Assembly: GCA_023376005.1 (NCBI GenBank)
Contig: CM042145.1
Location: 17,983,433-18,047,432, forward strand
Direction: 5' to 3'
Source: Doryteuthis pealeii
Lineage: Eukaryota; Mollusca; Cephalopoda; Myopsida; Loliginidae
DNA length: 64,000 bases
The notes under the pieces were generated by a model. It was given only the letters and a program-made list of their open reading frames with translations. It searched no databases and was not told the origin of the DNA. The position numbers and the translations under genes were made by a program. Position 1 is the stretch's first letter. Each line of letters starts with the position of its first letter. Shown here piece by piece: positions 20,393 through 30,832 of the stretch.

Positions 20393-20615
20393 TGGCCGAA
20401 GCAATATGGTCTCTGACTATGCCTGCTGAGGTCCCGGTTTCGATTTCTGTCGGAGGGAAATCGTTATATCGCTGATGAGACTTAATAAAGTCGAAACAGT
20501 CTGTATTCTACACACGAGCGATCCTTTGCCGGGATTACACTTGTCAAGTTCATTTTCTATAAGAAAAAGTATCGAATTTTATACGATACATTGTAAGTGC
20601 CTTCAAGTAAAAATG
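20393..20615 (+). mobile_element. tRNA-like head joined to a hammerhead repeat (family C)
   Basis: TGGCCGAAGCA (20393-20403) and GGTTTCGATTTC (20436-20447) resemble the A and B boxes of a tRNA with a long variable arm. The hammerhead core follows 25 nt after the B box, then a tail shared with the foldback 53112-53470 (TTCTACACAC...CACTTGTCA...TGCCTTCAAG) and (TA)n. This is a candidate Pol III-driven, ribozyme-bearing SINE or retrozyme, comparable in layout to schistosome Sm-alpha. Confidence 0.6.
20466..20508 (+). ncRNA. Hammerhead ribozyme C1 (stem I incomplete)
   Basis: AUAUCG (5-prime strand of stem I), CUGAUGA (20472-20478), stem II GACUU-AAUA-AAGUC, GAAA (20493-20496), stem III ACA/UGU with loop GUC, triplet GUA ending at 20505. 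The expected stem I partner CGAUAU is missing here, but is present at 53293-53298 in the related copy, right after the same GUA. The core and stems II and III are perfect. A 5-nt deletion after the cleavage site probably disables this copy. Confidence 0.75.
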
Positions 20616-20658
<43 letters not shown>

Positions 20659-21079
20659 TAAGTGCTATATCTTATCCGTGTATTACCAGTCGTTTCTAGA
20701 TGATGCTGATTGCATTTTTTTAATGTGTCTGATGATATGCATTGATTCGTTTATTAAACTCTTTAAAAACAACTGCAATTCTATTTAACAAAAAGAGACA
20801 GAAATAGCAGGAACTGGCCATCATGTTGTATTACTAATTACAAGATTTAATGTATTACTCTAATACGAAACATTATTTTGTTTCTTCGAGCGACTCACTC
20901 TTTCGCCCGGTCGAAAAGCCGGTAACCAAGACACTGTTAATATGATTACACAGTTGATAACTTCCTGCGTCAAATTACATAAACGGATAACTGAGACTAA
21001 TGTCCATTTCAGAGATTTGTTTAGTTGCACAGAATAATATTGAAACGAGACAGGCTAATCGGGAACTTGGTCTAGAGTT

Positions 21080-21560
21080 ATAGCAAGCCCCAACCCTTTT
21101 TATCATATATGTGCTAGAAGGCAGCGGCTGAAGGTCCTCATATCCTTGGAATGATGTTAAACTCTATCTTATGGTGAGGTTTTAGTTCTGGAGGTTTGGG
21201 GAATGTGGAACACCCCTTCATCACCATTGGTCCCAGGTCCACTCTGACCCGAAGTGGTAGTACCTGTTAGAGTCCCATTTATAGGTTAAATAGAAAAATT
21301 GTGTTTATAAATAAATTGATTTGGTTTAGTTTGGTTTGTTTTGTTTTATGGCATATCAACCTCGGTGGGTCATTTAATGCCGACAAAGTTGTGAAATAAA
21401 TTCATTCTTAATGCATAATACAATTTTGTTTATCAACTCATGTTTTCATATTTCACCCATAGATGGGAAATAAATTGAGTATCTATTAAGAATAAATTTG
21501 TTTCAAAACTTTGTCGGCATTAAATGACCCACTAAGCTTGATATGTCGTAAAACAAACCA
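21080..21560 (+). repeat. R5 repeat followed by an inverted tail pair
   Basis: R5 sequence (TATGTGCTAGAAGGCAGCGG, GACCCGAAGTGGTAGTACC) followed by two tail segments in inverted order (GGCATATCAACCTCGGTGGG and TGACCCACTAAGCTTGATAT) that form a hairpin between 21325 and 21560. Confidence 0.75.
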
Positions 21561-21734
21561 GACCAAACCAAACCTTTGTTATGTTGCATAAACATCTTCC
21601 TGATATAGAAATATACAAATTTAAAACTGCTATTTTGGGGGAAACTGAACATGTCGTATTTTTTTTTTTTTAGCTTTCAAAAAATTCGGTTAAGTGTCTT
21701 TGATAATTGTACTTGAGTATTTCACCAAAACATT

Positions 21735-21845
21735 GTGTCCCGATTTACGCATTGGTCATACAAGACTAACGCACTCCAATATACTCAAATAAGAACAGCA
21801 ACCATTGTATATAGGAGTGTGTTAGTCTTGTATGATTAATGTATG
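21735..21845. repeat. Broken LINE segment as a small inverted repeat
   Basis: CATTGTGTCCCGATTTACGC plus GACTAACGCACTCC duplicates the 22028 region of the LINE downstream, and TATAGGAGTGTGTTAGTCTT is the inverse of part of it. Confidence 0.65.
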
Positions 21846-21909
21846 AAAATAAGAAATCTATGAATATTAGTAAAAAGATATAAAAAAGATATTGGTATTA
21901 CTTATGACT

Positions 21910-22440
21910 TAAACAGCTATTGAATGGCAACAACACTGGAATAACAACATCCACAATAAACTCTTCCTAATCAAACCCACTTTGGGAAACTGGAGACCAA
22001 CTTTAAGAAATCTAGAAAAGAGCACGTCATTGTGTCCCGATTACGCATTGGTCACACAAGACTAATGCACTCCTATATACTCGAACAACAACCACAATGT
22101 GAAACATGTCAAACACATTTGACAGTTAAACACTTATTGATGAAATGCAGGTTTTTTGCTCACATCAGAAACTGTTATTTTAAAGCAAACAATATGAAAG
22201 ATCTGTTTGAAAATGTCAGCATGGAGGATATTCACTCTTTTTTGAGGGAAATGAAATTATACCATAGAATATAGACATGAAACTAAACAACACCATACAA
22301 CATAATCCCAAATAATGCTAACACATTGTTAAAACCAATTACTAAAAAGTATGAATATAAATACACGATATGTATTACTTCCTAACCGTTAGACATGACA
22401 TAACCCCAGACGGGTTGATATGCCGTTAAAATCAATAAAT
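21910..22440 (+). pseudogene. Jockey/I-type LINE 3-prime end, 5-prime truncated
   Basis: Frame 22032-22274 contains RLRIGHTRLMHSYIL, CETCQTHLTVKHLLMKC (zinc-binding-like CxxC...H...C) and SFLREMKLYHRI-stop, the usual C-terminal tail after the RNase H region in Jockey/I-like non-LTR elements. The sequence just upstream (KPTLGNWRPTLRN) is in another frame, so one frameshift lies near 22030. The 3-prime UTR ends GACGGGTTGATATGCCGTTA and then AATAAATAAACAAATAAACC, a simple-repeat tail. Dead copy. Confidence 0.8.
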
Positions 22441-22449
22441 AAACAAATA

Positions 22450-22912
22450 AACCAAAACATCTTTTTTTTTTACAAATTCATCAACCCACAGAGAAATTTC
22501 AACGATATAAAGCATCGACTTATTCAAACGAAACCATGACGCCATAAAAACTCGAAACAGGCAGACGACACTTTGAAATCAGAATCCATTAGTGCATTTC
22601 GTGTGTGACGACATTGCGTAAAAACAAGGAAGTATGCAGAGTCATTTTCGCCGAGTCTTTTACACACTTCGTTTGTTTTAAGGTCGCTGGCTTTAAAGAT
22701 TATGCTGACAGGCTTTCTTGGCAGATTATTCCAATTTAAGTCCTTAAACTTCGCCATTTCCACCTCCAGCGAAATATTTCGCGTTGGCGTTGATTTAGCA
22801 AAGCATAGAAATCGATAACAAGTCCACATGTTCAGTTAAGAGCGTTGTCTCAAAACGAAACGACTTCGTTTTAACATTTTATTTTGTATTCATTGCGTTT
22901 TCTCCATAAAAG
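22450..22912. other. Unassigned stretch
   Basis: A minus-strand open frame of 101 codons (22524-22829) is present without repeat-like composition, but it shows no recognisable domain and no splice context. I do not call a gene. Confidence 0.4.
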
Positions 22913-23648
22913 GGGAGTCCCCGTGGCGTAGTGACTAACGTACTGGACTGCGTCATCGTAGTAAACGAGTTCGAACTCCAGTCTCCCATTATGTTTCACT
23001 TTCGGATATAATACCCGGTATAAATCTCGCTCATCCCTCAGCTATGGGTAAAATAGTACCACTACTGTTTTTTTTTTCCACAAGGATGGTTTTGATATTA
23101 AATAACCCATGAAAGTTAATATATCATTGAACAAAAAAAAACAAACCTAACATAAAAATTGAGGGATTAATTCAAAAACCATAGTGGAAGTCACTGTGGC
23201 GTAGTGGTTAACGTGCTGGGCAGTGAAGGTGTAACAAGCAAGTTCAAACTCCAGTCACACTATTACGTTCATTTTCAGACTAATACCTTGAAAAAGGTAT
23301 AAACCACCTTATTCGACCCAGCTATGGGTTAAATTGTACCACTACTGTTCTTCCACAAGGATTGTTTTGACATTAAATAACCCACGAAGTATCATTGAAC
23401 AAAAAAAAAACCTAACCTAAAAATTGTGGATTAATTCAAAAACCATAGAGGAAAACCCTGTGGTGTAGTGGCTAACGTGCTGAACTGCGTCATCGTAGTA
23501 AGCAAGTTCGAAATCCAGTCCCCCATTACGTTTCACTTTCGGACTATAATACCTAGTATGAATCTCGCTCATCCCCCAGCTATGGGTTAAATAGTACAAC
23601 TACTGTTCTTCCACAAGGTTGGTTTTGCTATTAAATAACCCACGAAGG
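22913..23648 (+). mobile_element. Tandem trimer of tRNA-derived SINE, family 3
   Basis: Three head-to-tail units with starts near 22923, 23196 and 23460 (periods 273 and 264). Each has TGGCGTAGTGG-type A box, AGTTCGAACTCC-type B box, a body with CCCAGCTATGGGTTAAATAG and TTCCACAAGG, and a tail AAATAACCCACGAAGGTT. Tandem SINEs of this regularity are unusual; a rolling-circle or template-switch origin or local unequal exchange could produce them. Confidence 0.9.
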
Positions 23649-23885
23649 TTTTTAACGGCATATCAATCCGTCTGGGGCTATGTCATGCCTAACGGTTAGG
23701 AAGTAATATATGTTGTGTATCTATATTTACACTTTTATAGTAATTGATTTTAACAATATGTTAGCATCATTGGGGATCATGTTGTATGGTATTGATTAGG
23801 TTCATGTCTATATTCTATGGTATAATTTTATTTCCTTCAAAAAGGACCGAATGTCTTCTATGTTGACATTTTTCAAATAGATCTG
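23649..23885 (-). pseudogene. LINE 3-prime end, inverted relative to 21910-22440
   Basis: The minus strand carries the same 3-prime UTR and terminal codons (ATTTTATTTCCTTCAAAAAG is the complement of the SFLKEIKL coding block), ending at TAACGGCATATCAATCCGTC. With the plus-strand copy it brackets the SINE trimer. Confidence 0.75.
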
Positions 23886-23924
23886 TATTGAGGATTTTGG
23901 GTAATGTGGTGTAAGTGGTGGCGT

Positions 23925-23972
23925 AGTTTCGGTTACAAACAAATAGAGACCGAATCTCCATTATTAAAAGAT
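23925..23972 (-). mobile_element. Helitron-like 5-prime end fragment
   Basis: Minus strand: AATAATGGAGATTCGGTCTC and TTGTAACCGAAACTACG, the terminal block shared with 25345-25405, 33596, 38446 and 55893. Confidence 0.6.
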
Positions 23973-24552
23973 GGTGTTTATCAAAATAGCATAAAATATA
24001 CGGTCTCTATATAGCTTATGATGTTACCATTTTCCATCTTTTTTTACATTTTTCATCGAATGGGTTATATATGAAAACAGACACACTTACACAATAACAG
24101 CCGAAGTCAACTTCCTTTTACGTCAACTGAATCAAATGTAGCCGTTCGCAATGAAAAGGATTGCGTTGGCATGCTGTCTGCACGTCTCCAAGTCACGCCA
24201 GGCCGAGATCACGTAGAGGCGAGAACAACGAACAAGAGTTAAAAGGACCGTGATTTGACAGGCTTCAAGGAGTGAATGTTTTCTTTCCAAATTTTAGATT
24301 ATCACCCCCGATAAGAAGAGTTGGAAAGGTGGAAATAGCAGAAAGAAAATATGACACTTAAATGATGTGGCATTGCAAAAATAGGCACGAAAGGGTTTCC
24401 TTATCGTCTGGACAGACCAGATTGAAAAAGTTGACTGGCTTCAGTTATACGTCTGCTAAAATTGGAATAACTCACAGTTTAAGCGGGAACGCCTTTGCAC
24501 GTATAACAGACAAACTAGTGGAGTGTTTTCTGTTTTTAGATACACGGTCATG

Positions 24553-24553
24553 G

Positions 24554-24603
<50 letters not shown>

Positions 24604-24604
24604 C

Positions 24605-24652
<48 letters not shown>
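24553..24652. repeat. (ATT)n microsatellite
   Basis: About 100 bp of TTA repeats with a single CG interruption near 24603. Confidence 0.97.
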
Positions 24653-24654
<2 letters not shown>

Positions 24655-25038
24655 CAAAAACAAATACGCTCCGGGCGGTGTAAAAATGATTTTTTTGAAA
24701 TATATTGCTTAAGGGGTGTGGATAAAATTAAATAAATAAAATAAAAACGTTTAATATATTGAAAAAAAAATTACTTACTTAAAAAGCATCAGATTCACAC
24801 CGCTCCACTGAGATATATGTTTTGTTTTACGACTTCCAAAACTTTTCTAAAAAATTCTGATTTAATTATTCAGACTCGTATCTTTATAGAAAAAATTAAA
24901 AATCGTACGAGGAAAATATATTTTGTTCAGATTTCATAAAGTGAAATAGGGGAGTCAACCTGGTAAAAAAAAATATTTCTCCTAATATATTTTCGGAAAA
25001 AAGAATTCTAAACATAAATTCATCTAAAGGTGAATAAG

Positions 25039-25273
25039 TACCGTAAATCCTCGAGTATAATCCGCACTTTTTTCTCCAAAATTTAAAGGTCAAAATCCCT
25101 AGTGCGTACTATATACGAGATTAAAAATGAAAAATATTTTCTAAGCAATGCCCGAGTCTCTATTTGCTGTCCGGCAATGTTTATTCAGACGCATTTTTTT
25201 TCAGAGGTACAGCCCCCTAAAAATCCCCTGCGTATTATACTCAAGGGCGGACTATACTCGAGGATTTACGGTA
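25039..25273. mobile_element. MITE with about 27-bp TIRs and TA target site
   Basis: Ends TACCGTAAATCCTCGAGTAT and GACTATACTCGAGGATTTAC + GGTA are inverted repeats; the interior is AT-rich and non-coding. TIRs of this type and TA duplication fit the Tc1/mariner-pogo group, but the superfamily cannot be proven without a transposase. Confidence 0.8.
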
Positions 25274-25344
25274 TAAAAACTTTTGTGATAATTTGACTGT
25301 TAACTGATTTTTCATAATTTTTTTTAAAATTACTATGATGTAAG

Positions 25345-25405
25345 CAGTGACGTAGTTTCGGTTACAGACAAAAAGAGATCGAATCTCCATTATTAATAGA
25401 AGATT
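25345..25405 (-). mobile_element. Helitron-like 5-prime end fragment
   Basis: Minus strand: AATAATGGAGATTCGATCTC, TCTGTAACCGAAACTACGTC and ACTGCTTAC, the same terminal block as the other copies. Confidence 0.6.
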
Positions 25406-25822
25406 ATTATCATTACTGTATTTTCATCTTTACTTTCGTTTCTTTACAATCCTTTATCAGATCTTGGGTAAAAGACTAGAGTGAAGGAAGGTGGTCATTA
25501 TATACATTCTATGCACTAGTACAAAATAAAAAAAAACGCCCTCCGTTTTTTAAATCATATTGCTTGAGGAGTGGGAGTAAAAAATTCAATGTCAGCGAGT
25601 TTGTACCCTAAGTAAGTAAAATCATCAAATTCATTAAAGGATTAAAAATAAAACAATTTGAAATGTAAACTTTAAATATGTATTAAAATAAAACAAACTA
25701 TATATAGATATATAATACCAGTCATGTATTTATTAAAACTTGCTTTAAAAACAATGAGGACTGTCTAATGTTGCATGTTCAAATTTTGAGTGTATTTATT
25801 CTATGTTATGACGATTTCGGGT

Positions 25823-26004
25823 ATAGGGGGAAGTAGGTATGTGGGTAAGTTGTGGTGAGGGAAAGATTTGATTGGTTATACCCACCTCCCTCAACTCTCT
25901 TCCCATCTGTTTCCCTTCTTATCTTCCCCAAAGATGTCTCCTATAACCAATCAAATCTTTCCCTCACTACAAAACTTACCCACATACCTACTTTCCCCTT
26001 CTAT
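25823..26004. repeat. Foldback element
   Basis: Arms GTAGGTATGTGGGTAAGTT...GAAAGATTTGATTGGTTATA and their complement up to 26004, with a 50-60 bp C-rich loop. No coding content. Confidence 0.8.
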
Positions 26005-26337
26005 CAAACACTTGTAAGATCCTAATAATTCAATAAAGCAGAAGAAGCTGAGGTCAAACCTCCAGCGAAATATACTATACATTTTTGTTTGACTTTTGTT
26101 ATTTTATTCCTTATTTTACCTCATTCTGTCGGCTTCATTCCAACCCCCTTTTCCTCATATATATATATATACCAAACTTATTGGTAAACCCTTGCGGTAA
26201 GAAAAAACCCGGCAAATAGTTTAATAGTAAAAATATACTACCAAACTTCACCTGGGGAAAAAAATGAAAAAAAAGAAAAGACCAAGAGGGTCGTACCAAC
26301 CGAAAATAATCGATTAATACTATAACACTTAGCCAAA

Positions 26338-26377
<40 letters not shown>

Positions 26378-26382
26378 TTGCC

Positions 26383-26417
26383 CTGATGAGCTACTAAACG
26401 AAACTATTAGTAGATAT
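26383..26417 (+). ncRNA. Hammerhead-like motif beside (TA)n
   Basis: CUGAUGA (26383-26389), weak stem II GCUACUAAAC, GAAA (26400-26403), stem III ACU/AGU with loop AUU, triplet GUA. The stem I partner 5-prime of the core is interrupted by (TA)n at 26341-26375 and does not pair. Core intact but probably truncated. Confidence 0.5.
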
Positions 26418-26441
26418 ATCTGACTCATTAGGTTAACTTTA

Positions 26442-26493
<52 letters not shown>

Positions 26494-26861
26494 GATACGA
26501 AAATATAAGAGTAGGCCAGTGTTAGGAGGTACTTATCGTATTTCTTCACTGATTCCAGGGGAAAATCACATTACTTGAGTATCATACGCAGAATGGTCTG
26601 TGTTAAAAGACATTCTTGAAATGTAACCGATTCTTATATCTTACAGCTGTGCTGCGTAAAAAAAAATTAATAAAATGGATATTCTTTAATAGAAACGGTC
26701 ATGGAAGAGGGAGAAATACCATAAAACACCCATTTTTCATTAACCAAATGTTTTCTATGTAATTTTAAGAAATATAAAAGTGCATTCGAAACAAACAGAC
26801 TTTTTTAATTCTTACAATTAAAGAGTTGCACATAAAAAAAAATCTTGTAAAATATTTTCTG

Positions 26862-27332
26862 GCTGTAACGTATTTATTAACGTAGCTGTAACGTATTTAA
26901 TAACCTAGCTGTAACGTATTGACTTTGCCGTAACGTATTTATTGACCCCTCTGTAACGTATTTATTGACCCCGCTGTAACGTATTTATTAACCTAGCTAT
27001 AATTTACTTATTGGCTTTGCTGTAACGTATTTATTAACCTAGCCGTAACGTATTCATTAACGTAGCTGTAACGTATTCATTGACCTTGCTGCAACATAAT
27101 TACTAACCTTGCTGTAACGTATTCATTTTTCTGTAACGTATTTATTAACCTAGTTATAAAATATTTATTGACCTCGCTGTAACGTATTCATTGATTTTGC
27201 TGTAACGTATTTATTAACCTAGATGTAACGTATTTATTGGCCTCGCTGTAATGTATTTATTGACTTTGCTGTAACGTATTTATTAACCTAGATGTAGCGT
27301 ATTTACTGACCTCGCTGTAACGAATTTATTGG
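26862..27332. repeat. 23-bp minisatellite
   Basis: About twenty units of the form GCTGTAACGTATTTATTGAC + CTC, with alternate spacers AACCTA and GACTTT. The array ends about ten bases before the transposon-end array that follows. Confidence 0.95.
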
Positions 27333-27342
27333 CCATGTTGTA

Positions 27343-27857
27343 CTATATACAAGGTGTGTCAAAAAAGCATCGAGATGTTTTGTACTTTTTGACACACCTT
27401 GTATTCTGAAAAAAAATAACGTCCCATTCATTCTTTATTACTATCTTGATAAAAACAGATTTAAACTTGGTACTTTTTTGACACTCCTTGTATTCTGAAA
27501 AAAAAGTAACGTCCCACTCATTCTTCATTACTATCTTGGTAAATACAGATTTAAACTTGGCACTTTTTGACACACCTTGTATTCTGAAAAAATAACGTCC
27601 CATTCATTCTTCATTACTATCTTGGTAAATAAGGTTTAAACTTTGTACTTTTTGACACTCCTTGTATTCGGAAAAAATAACGTCACACTCATTCTTCATT
27701 ACTATCTTGGTAAATACAGATTTAAACTTGGCACTTTTTGACACACCTTGTATTCTGAAAAAGTTAATGAACGGAATGTTATTTTTTTTCAGAATACAAG
27801 GTGTATTAAAAAGTAGAAAAAATCTCAATACTATTTTGACACACCTTGTATATTGAC
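27343..27857. repeat. Tandem array of a transposon end (about 87 bp x 4) closed by inverted ends
   Basis: Begins ACAAGGTGTGTCAAAAAAGC. The block TTTTTGACACACCTTGTATT recurs at 27391, 27480, 27569, 27654 and 27740 (periods 89, 89, 85, 86), each followed by CTGAAAAAA and AACGTCCCA...TCATTACTATCTTG. It closes with CAGAATACAAGGTGTATTAA and a final TTTTGACACACCTTGTA. These are Tc1/mariner-like TIRs multiplied in tandem, like the 119-bp array at 7821. Confidence 0.85.
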
Positions 27858-27999
27858 CTTGCTCTTAGGTATGATAAAATAGTTCTCTCTAAGGTAAACC
27901 GATTTAAAAAAAAAAAAAAAAAAAAAAACAACATAACTTTCTGGAGTGTTGTTCTAGACTCGCCTAAGCACAAAGCATAAAACGTTCCCTTTTCGAAAT

Positions 28000-28205
28000 T
28001 ATGGGAAGAGGCTAATAAAACTAGTTAGAAATTGCGAGTTCAATTCCTGGACGAAGCCACAGTTCACATAGCGCCAATATTTTGGGAAAGGTATGAATCC
28101 AACTATTTTCCCTCCAGCTATGGGTAAATAGTAGGGCAGACTGGGCTCTTTAGCCTTGGTTAGGTACCGGTCTCGGAGAAGGAAAAACTCTGAATTCAAA
28201 CCTGG
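28000..28205 (+). mobile_element. SINE family 1, degraded head
   Basis: GAGTTCAATTCCTGGACGAA (B box) and the family body through GAATTCAAACCTGG. The first half of the head is missing. Confidence 0.75.
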
Positions 28206-28589
28206 TCACTACTAGAATAGGATCAGGCCCACTTAGTGATCTATTTCAATTTTTTTTTAAATTGCCTGGAAACTTCGCTTATTAAAAGATTTAAGTCACC
28301 TAAGTAACTTCTTGGATCATGTAGATGTCCAAAGATCAAAAAGAAAGTTACAATGATAAAAACTTTACCACCCTCAGGCGAAAGATTGAAGCATATTGGT
28401 AAAGAGTTGTATAACCAATAAGATGATAGTGGGAGGAGCTTACGCTAATCACTCTATTTTGGGATTGGTATTGATTGGTTGGCTCTCACCTATAAGACAG
28501 CAAATGACGTTCAAATCTGTGACGTTCCTATTTCTGGAAGAATTCAGTGGAACAAGTCTGTCATTTAAAGACTGAAGTCAGATTGGTTG

Positions 28590-28895
28590 ATTGATGGTTG
28601 ATTTAATGGCATGTCAACCCGTCCAGGGTTATTTTATGTCTAGAGGTTAAAAAAGTTGCACGCAGTTGTTTTTTAAGTTTTTTTTTTATTTTTTTTGCAC
28701 ATGGTCCTACTGAATACAGTGATTTTTAGATATATCTATTTAACCCATAGATAGGACCGTATTAGGTACTACTACTCTGGGTTAGCGTGGACCTGGTATT
28801 AATGGCAATGGAGGGGTATTCCGCACTTCCTAAATTTCCAGAATTGGAGCCTCACCATCAGATGCAGCTTAGTGCTATATCCTGGACAGTCAGAA
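28590..28895 (-). repeat. R5 repeat (minus)
   Basis: Starts with the tail TGGCATGTCAACCCGTCCAG and continues through ACCCATAGATAGG, GGTACTACTACTCTGGGTTA and GAGCCTCACCATCAGATGCA. Confidence 0.75.
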
Positions 28896-29274
28896 GTCAG
28901 ATGAGATAAACAGAAAAATACTGATTTGACTCTTGCAACTTTCTTTTTAGGGGGAAGCAGTTTGTTTTTTGTTTTTTTGCTTGTTTTTTGTTGGTTTTTT
29001 TTGGGGGGGGTACCTTTTCGTCCAGTAAGAACGATGGCGTAGAGTCCAAGAAAATGAAAATAAATAAAATTAGCTGCATCTGCGCAAGTGGCTGAGCAGG
29101 CCTATCCCTGAGTCGCAGTCTTTGGTGCACTGACTGCGCTCAAACTGTTATGCTTTCTGGGGCTGCTGTTTTTTCTCCCTCTTTCTGGCTCTCTTTGCCG
29201 TCGAGTCAACTCTCCTCTCCACCTCACTCCTCTTTGTGCCTTATTTTTTTAACATCGGTGTAATCACTGTAAAG

Positions 29275-29420
29275 TAAGCGGAGTGGCCTATTGTTGGTAT
29301 CAGCCGGACAGCGAGAGAGTCTATCCCCTTTTCGCTAGAAAACCGACTGAGCTAAAAATTCGCCATAAATGTGACAGTCTCTTAGAAGTGTCTCACTACC
29401 AACCGAGTAACCCCACGGGT
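29275..29420 (-). mobile_element. SINE family 2, fragment
   Basis: GGCCTATTGTTGGTATCAGC and GACAGCGAGAGAGTCTATCC match the family 3-prime body; the head is reduced to ACCGACTGAGCTAA. Confidence 0.6.
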
Positions 29421-29780
29421 GGGAATCTGTGCATTTAACATTTAGAGTTACTGATCGGTTGCCGAGTTACATCAAGGTTGCGCAGCCGGTTTTTAAGATA
29501 TTCGAATTGGCTGCGTACTTTCCGGACAAACCTTGTATTTATATACAAAAAAGCGTATTGGTTTCTATTATATATTTATTTTAAGTCATTTTCGTACAGT
29601 GTTTTGTTTTCAAATTATAAGAGCAAAAATTGAATTAAACAGAATTGCTTATGTTGGAAGCTGACCAGGAACTTACTTGGCCAAGTATTGAGTGGTTTTA
29701 AGCTCGGATCAGCACGAAGTTAACGTTAAGATATTTGGCAACATATCATCTCTTGAGATGGACGGACAAAAGTTGTTTCT

Positions 29781-29826
<46 letters not shown>

Positions 29827-30565
29827 TTATTTTTGTTTGTTCATTTCTATTCTTTGTCTATTTTCGCATAAAAAATACACATTTTAAAATCAACATAAAT
29901 GCCTTACCGAAGCATTTTCATCATGAGCTAGTGTAATTATGAAATGAACACACACGGTCGAACTTGAGAAAGCTTTATTCTACTTAGCATACAGTTGCAG
30001 TTTTCTTGGAAGTTTATATACTTTCAGAAAGCTAAAGATTTACACAAAGGGAAGGTAATTATAAAACAGGGGAAGTAACTCTCAATTACTTATTACAGCT
30101 AGACTCTCTAATCAAAGCAACTATTGCTGGTGGTGGTGTCATTCCTCATATCCACAAATCTCTCATTAGCAAGAAAGGATCACAGAAAGCCACATAGACC
30201 TGAATGATTGCTATATATATTTGACTAGAAGCGGCTACCTGACATTGCCTAGGTAGAGGGGGGATAATAAAAAGTTAGTCTTGAAGATCCATTGATTGTT
30301 TTGCTCTTACATAATTGATTTATGTTTTAATCACGAACGCAACCAATAACTTTCCTTTTTCTTACTATCTAAATCCTATTTTTTAGATATCTTTCCAGAT
30401 ATAAATCAAATCTTCACTATTTTTGCACAAAAAGCAAGCTCTGGTGATAATGAAAGTGTATATATATTTACTATGTCGTTAATTGTTTTATTTTCGTAGT
30501 TTCCTCCATACATATATACATACATACATGGCAATAGCATAATCTTTACAGATCATTGCCGTCCC
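29421..30565. other. No gene seen
   Basis: AT-rich sequence with a (CA)n microsatellite at 29783-29823. No substantial frame or repeat family is recognised. Confidence 0.5.
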
Positions 30566-30832
30566 TCACAATCCCACAACTCCACCACCAGAACCCTTTC
30601 TTGCATGAGCCCTCAAATGACTCATCAAACCTGCTGCAGATCCACAAAGTTTGATGCAAATATGACATTGAATAGTCTTCCTTCCCATTGAATGAGATGA
30701 TTCAGATGAATCAGATGATTCAGATGATAAAATTTGATGCTTATGCACACGGCTCTTTATATATGTATAGATAGTTCGTGTGGTTGATAGTTTTAAACTG
30801 TCCAGATTTTTTTTAAATAATGAAAACAACAA
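30566..30832 (-). pseudogene. C2H2 zinc-finger fragment, probably a retroelement C-terminus
   Basis: The minus-strand frame ends with CHICIKLCGSAAGLMSHLRA + HARKGSGGGVVGL-stop. C-x2-C-x12-H-x3-H is a standard C2H2 finger. It is preceded by a Ser/Asp/Glu run (SSESSDSSESS). A single C-terminal finger of this kind is common behind the reverse transcriptase in several LINE groups, and no RT is seen upstream. A short exon of a host zinc-finger gene is the alternative. Confidence 0.4.

Noticed and set aside
22524..22829. 101-codon minus-strand frame
   Set aside because: Composition is normal, but there is no recognisable domain, no splice or start context and no repeat support. Left uncalled.
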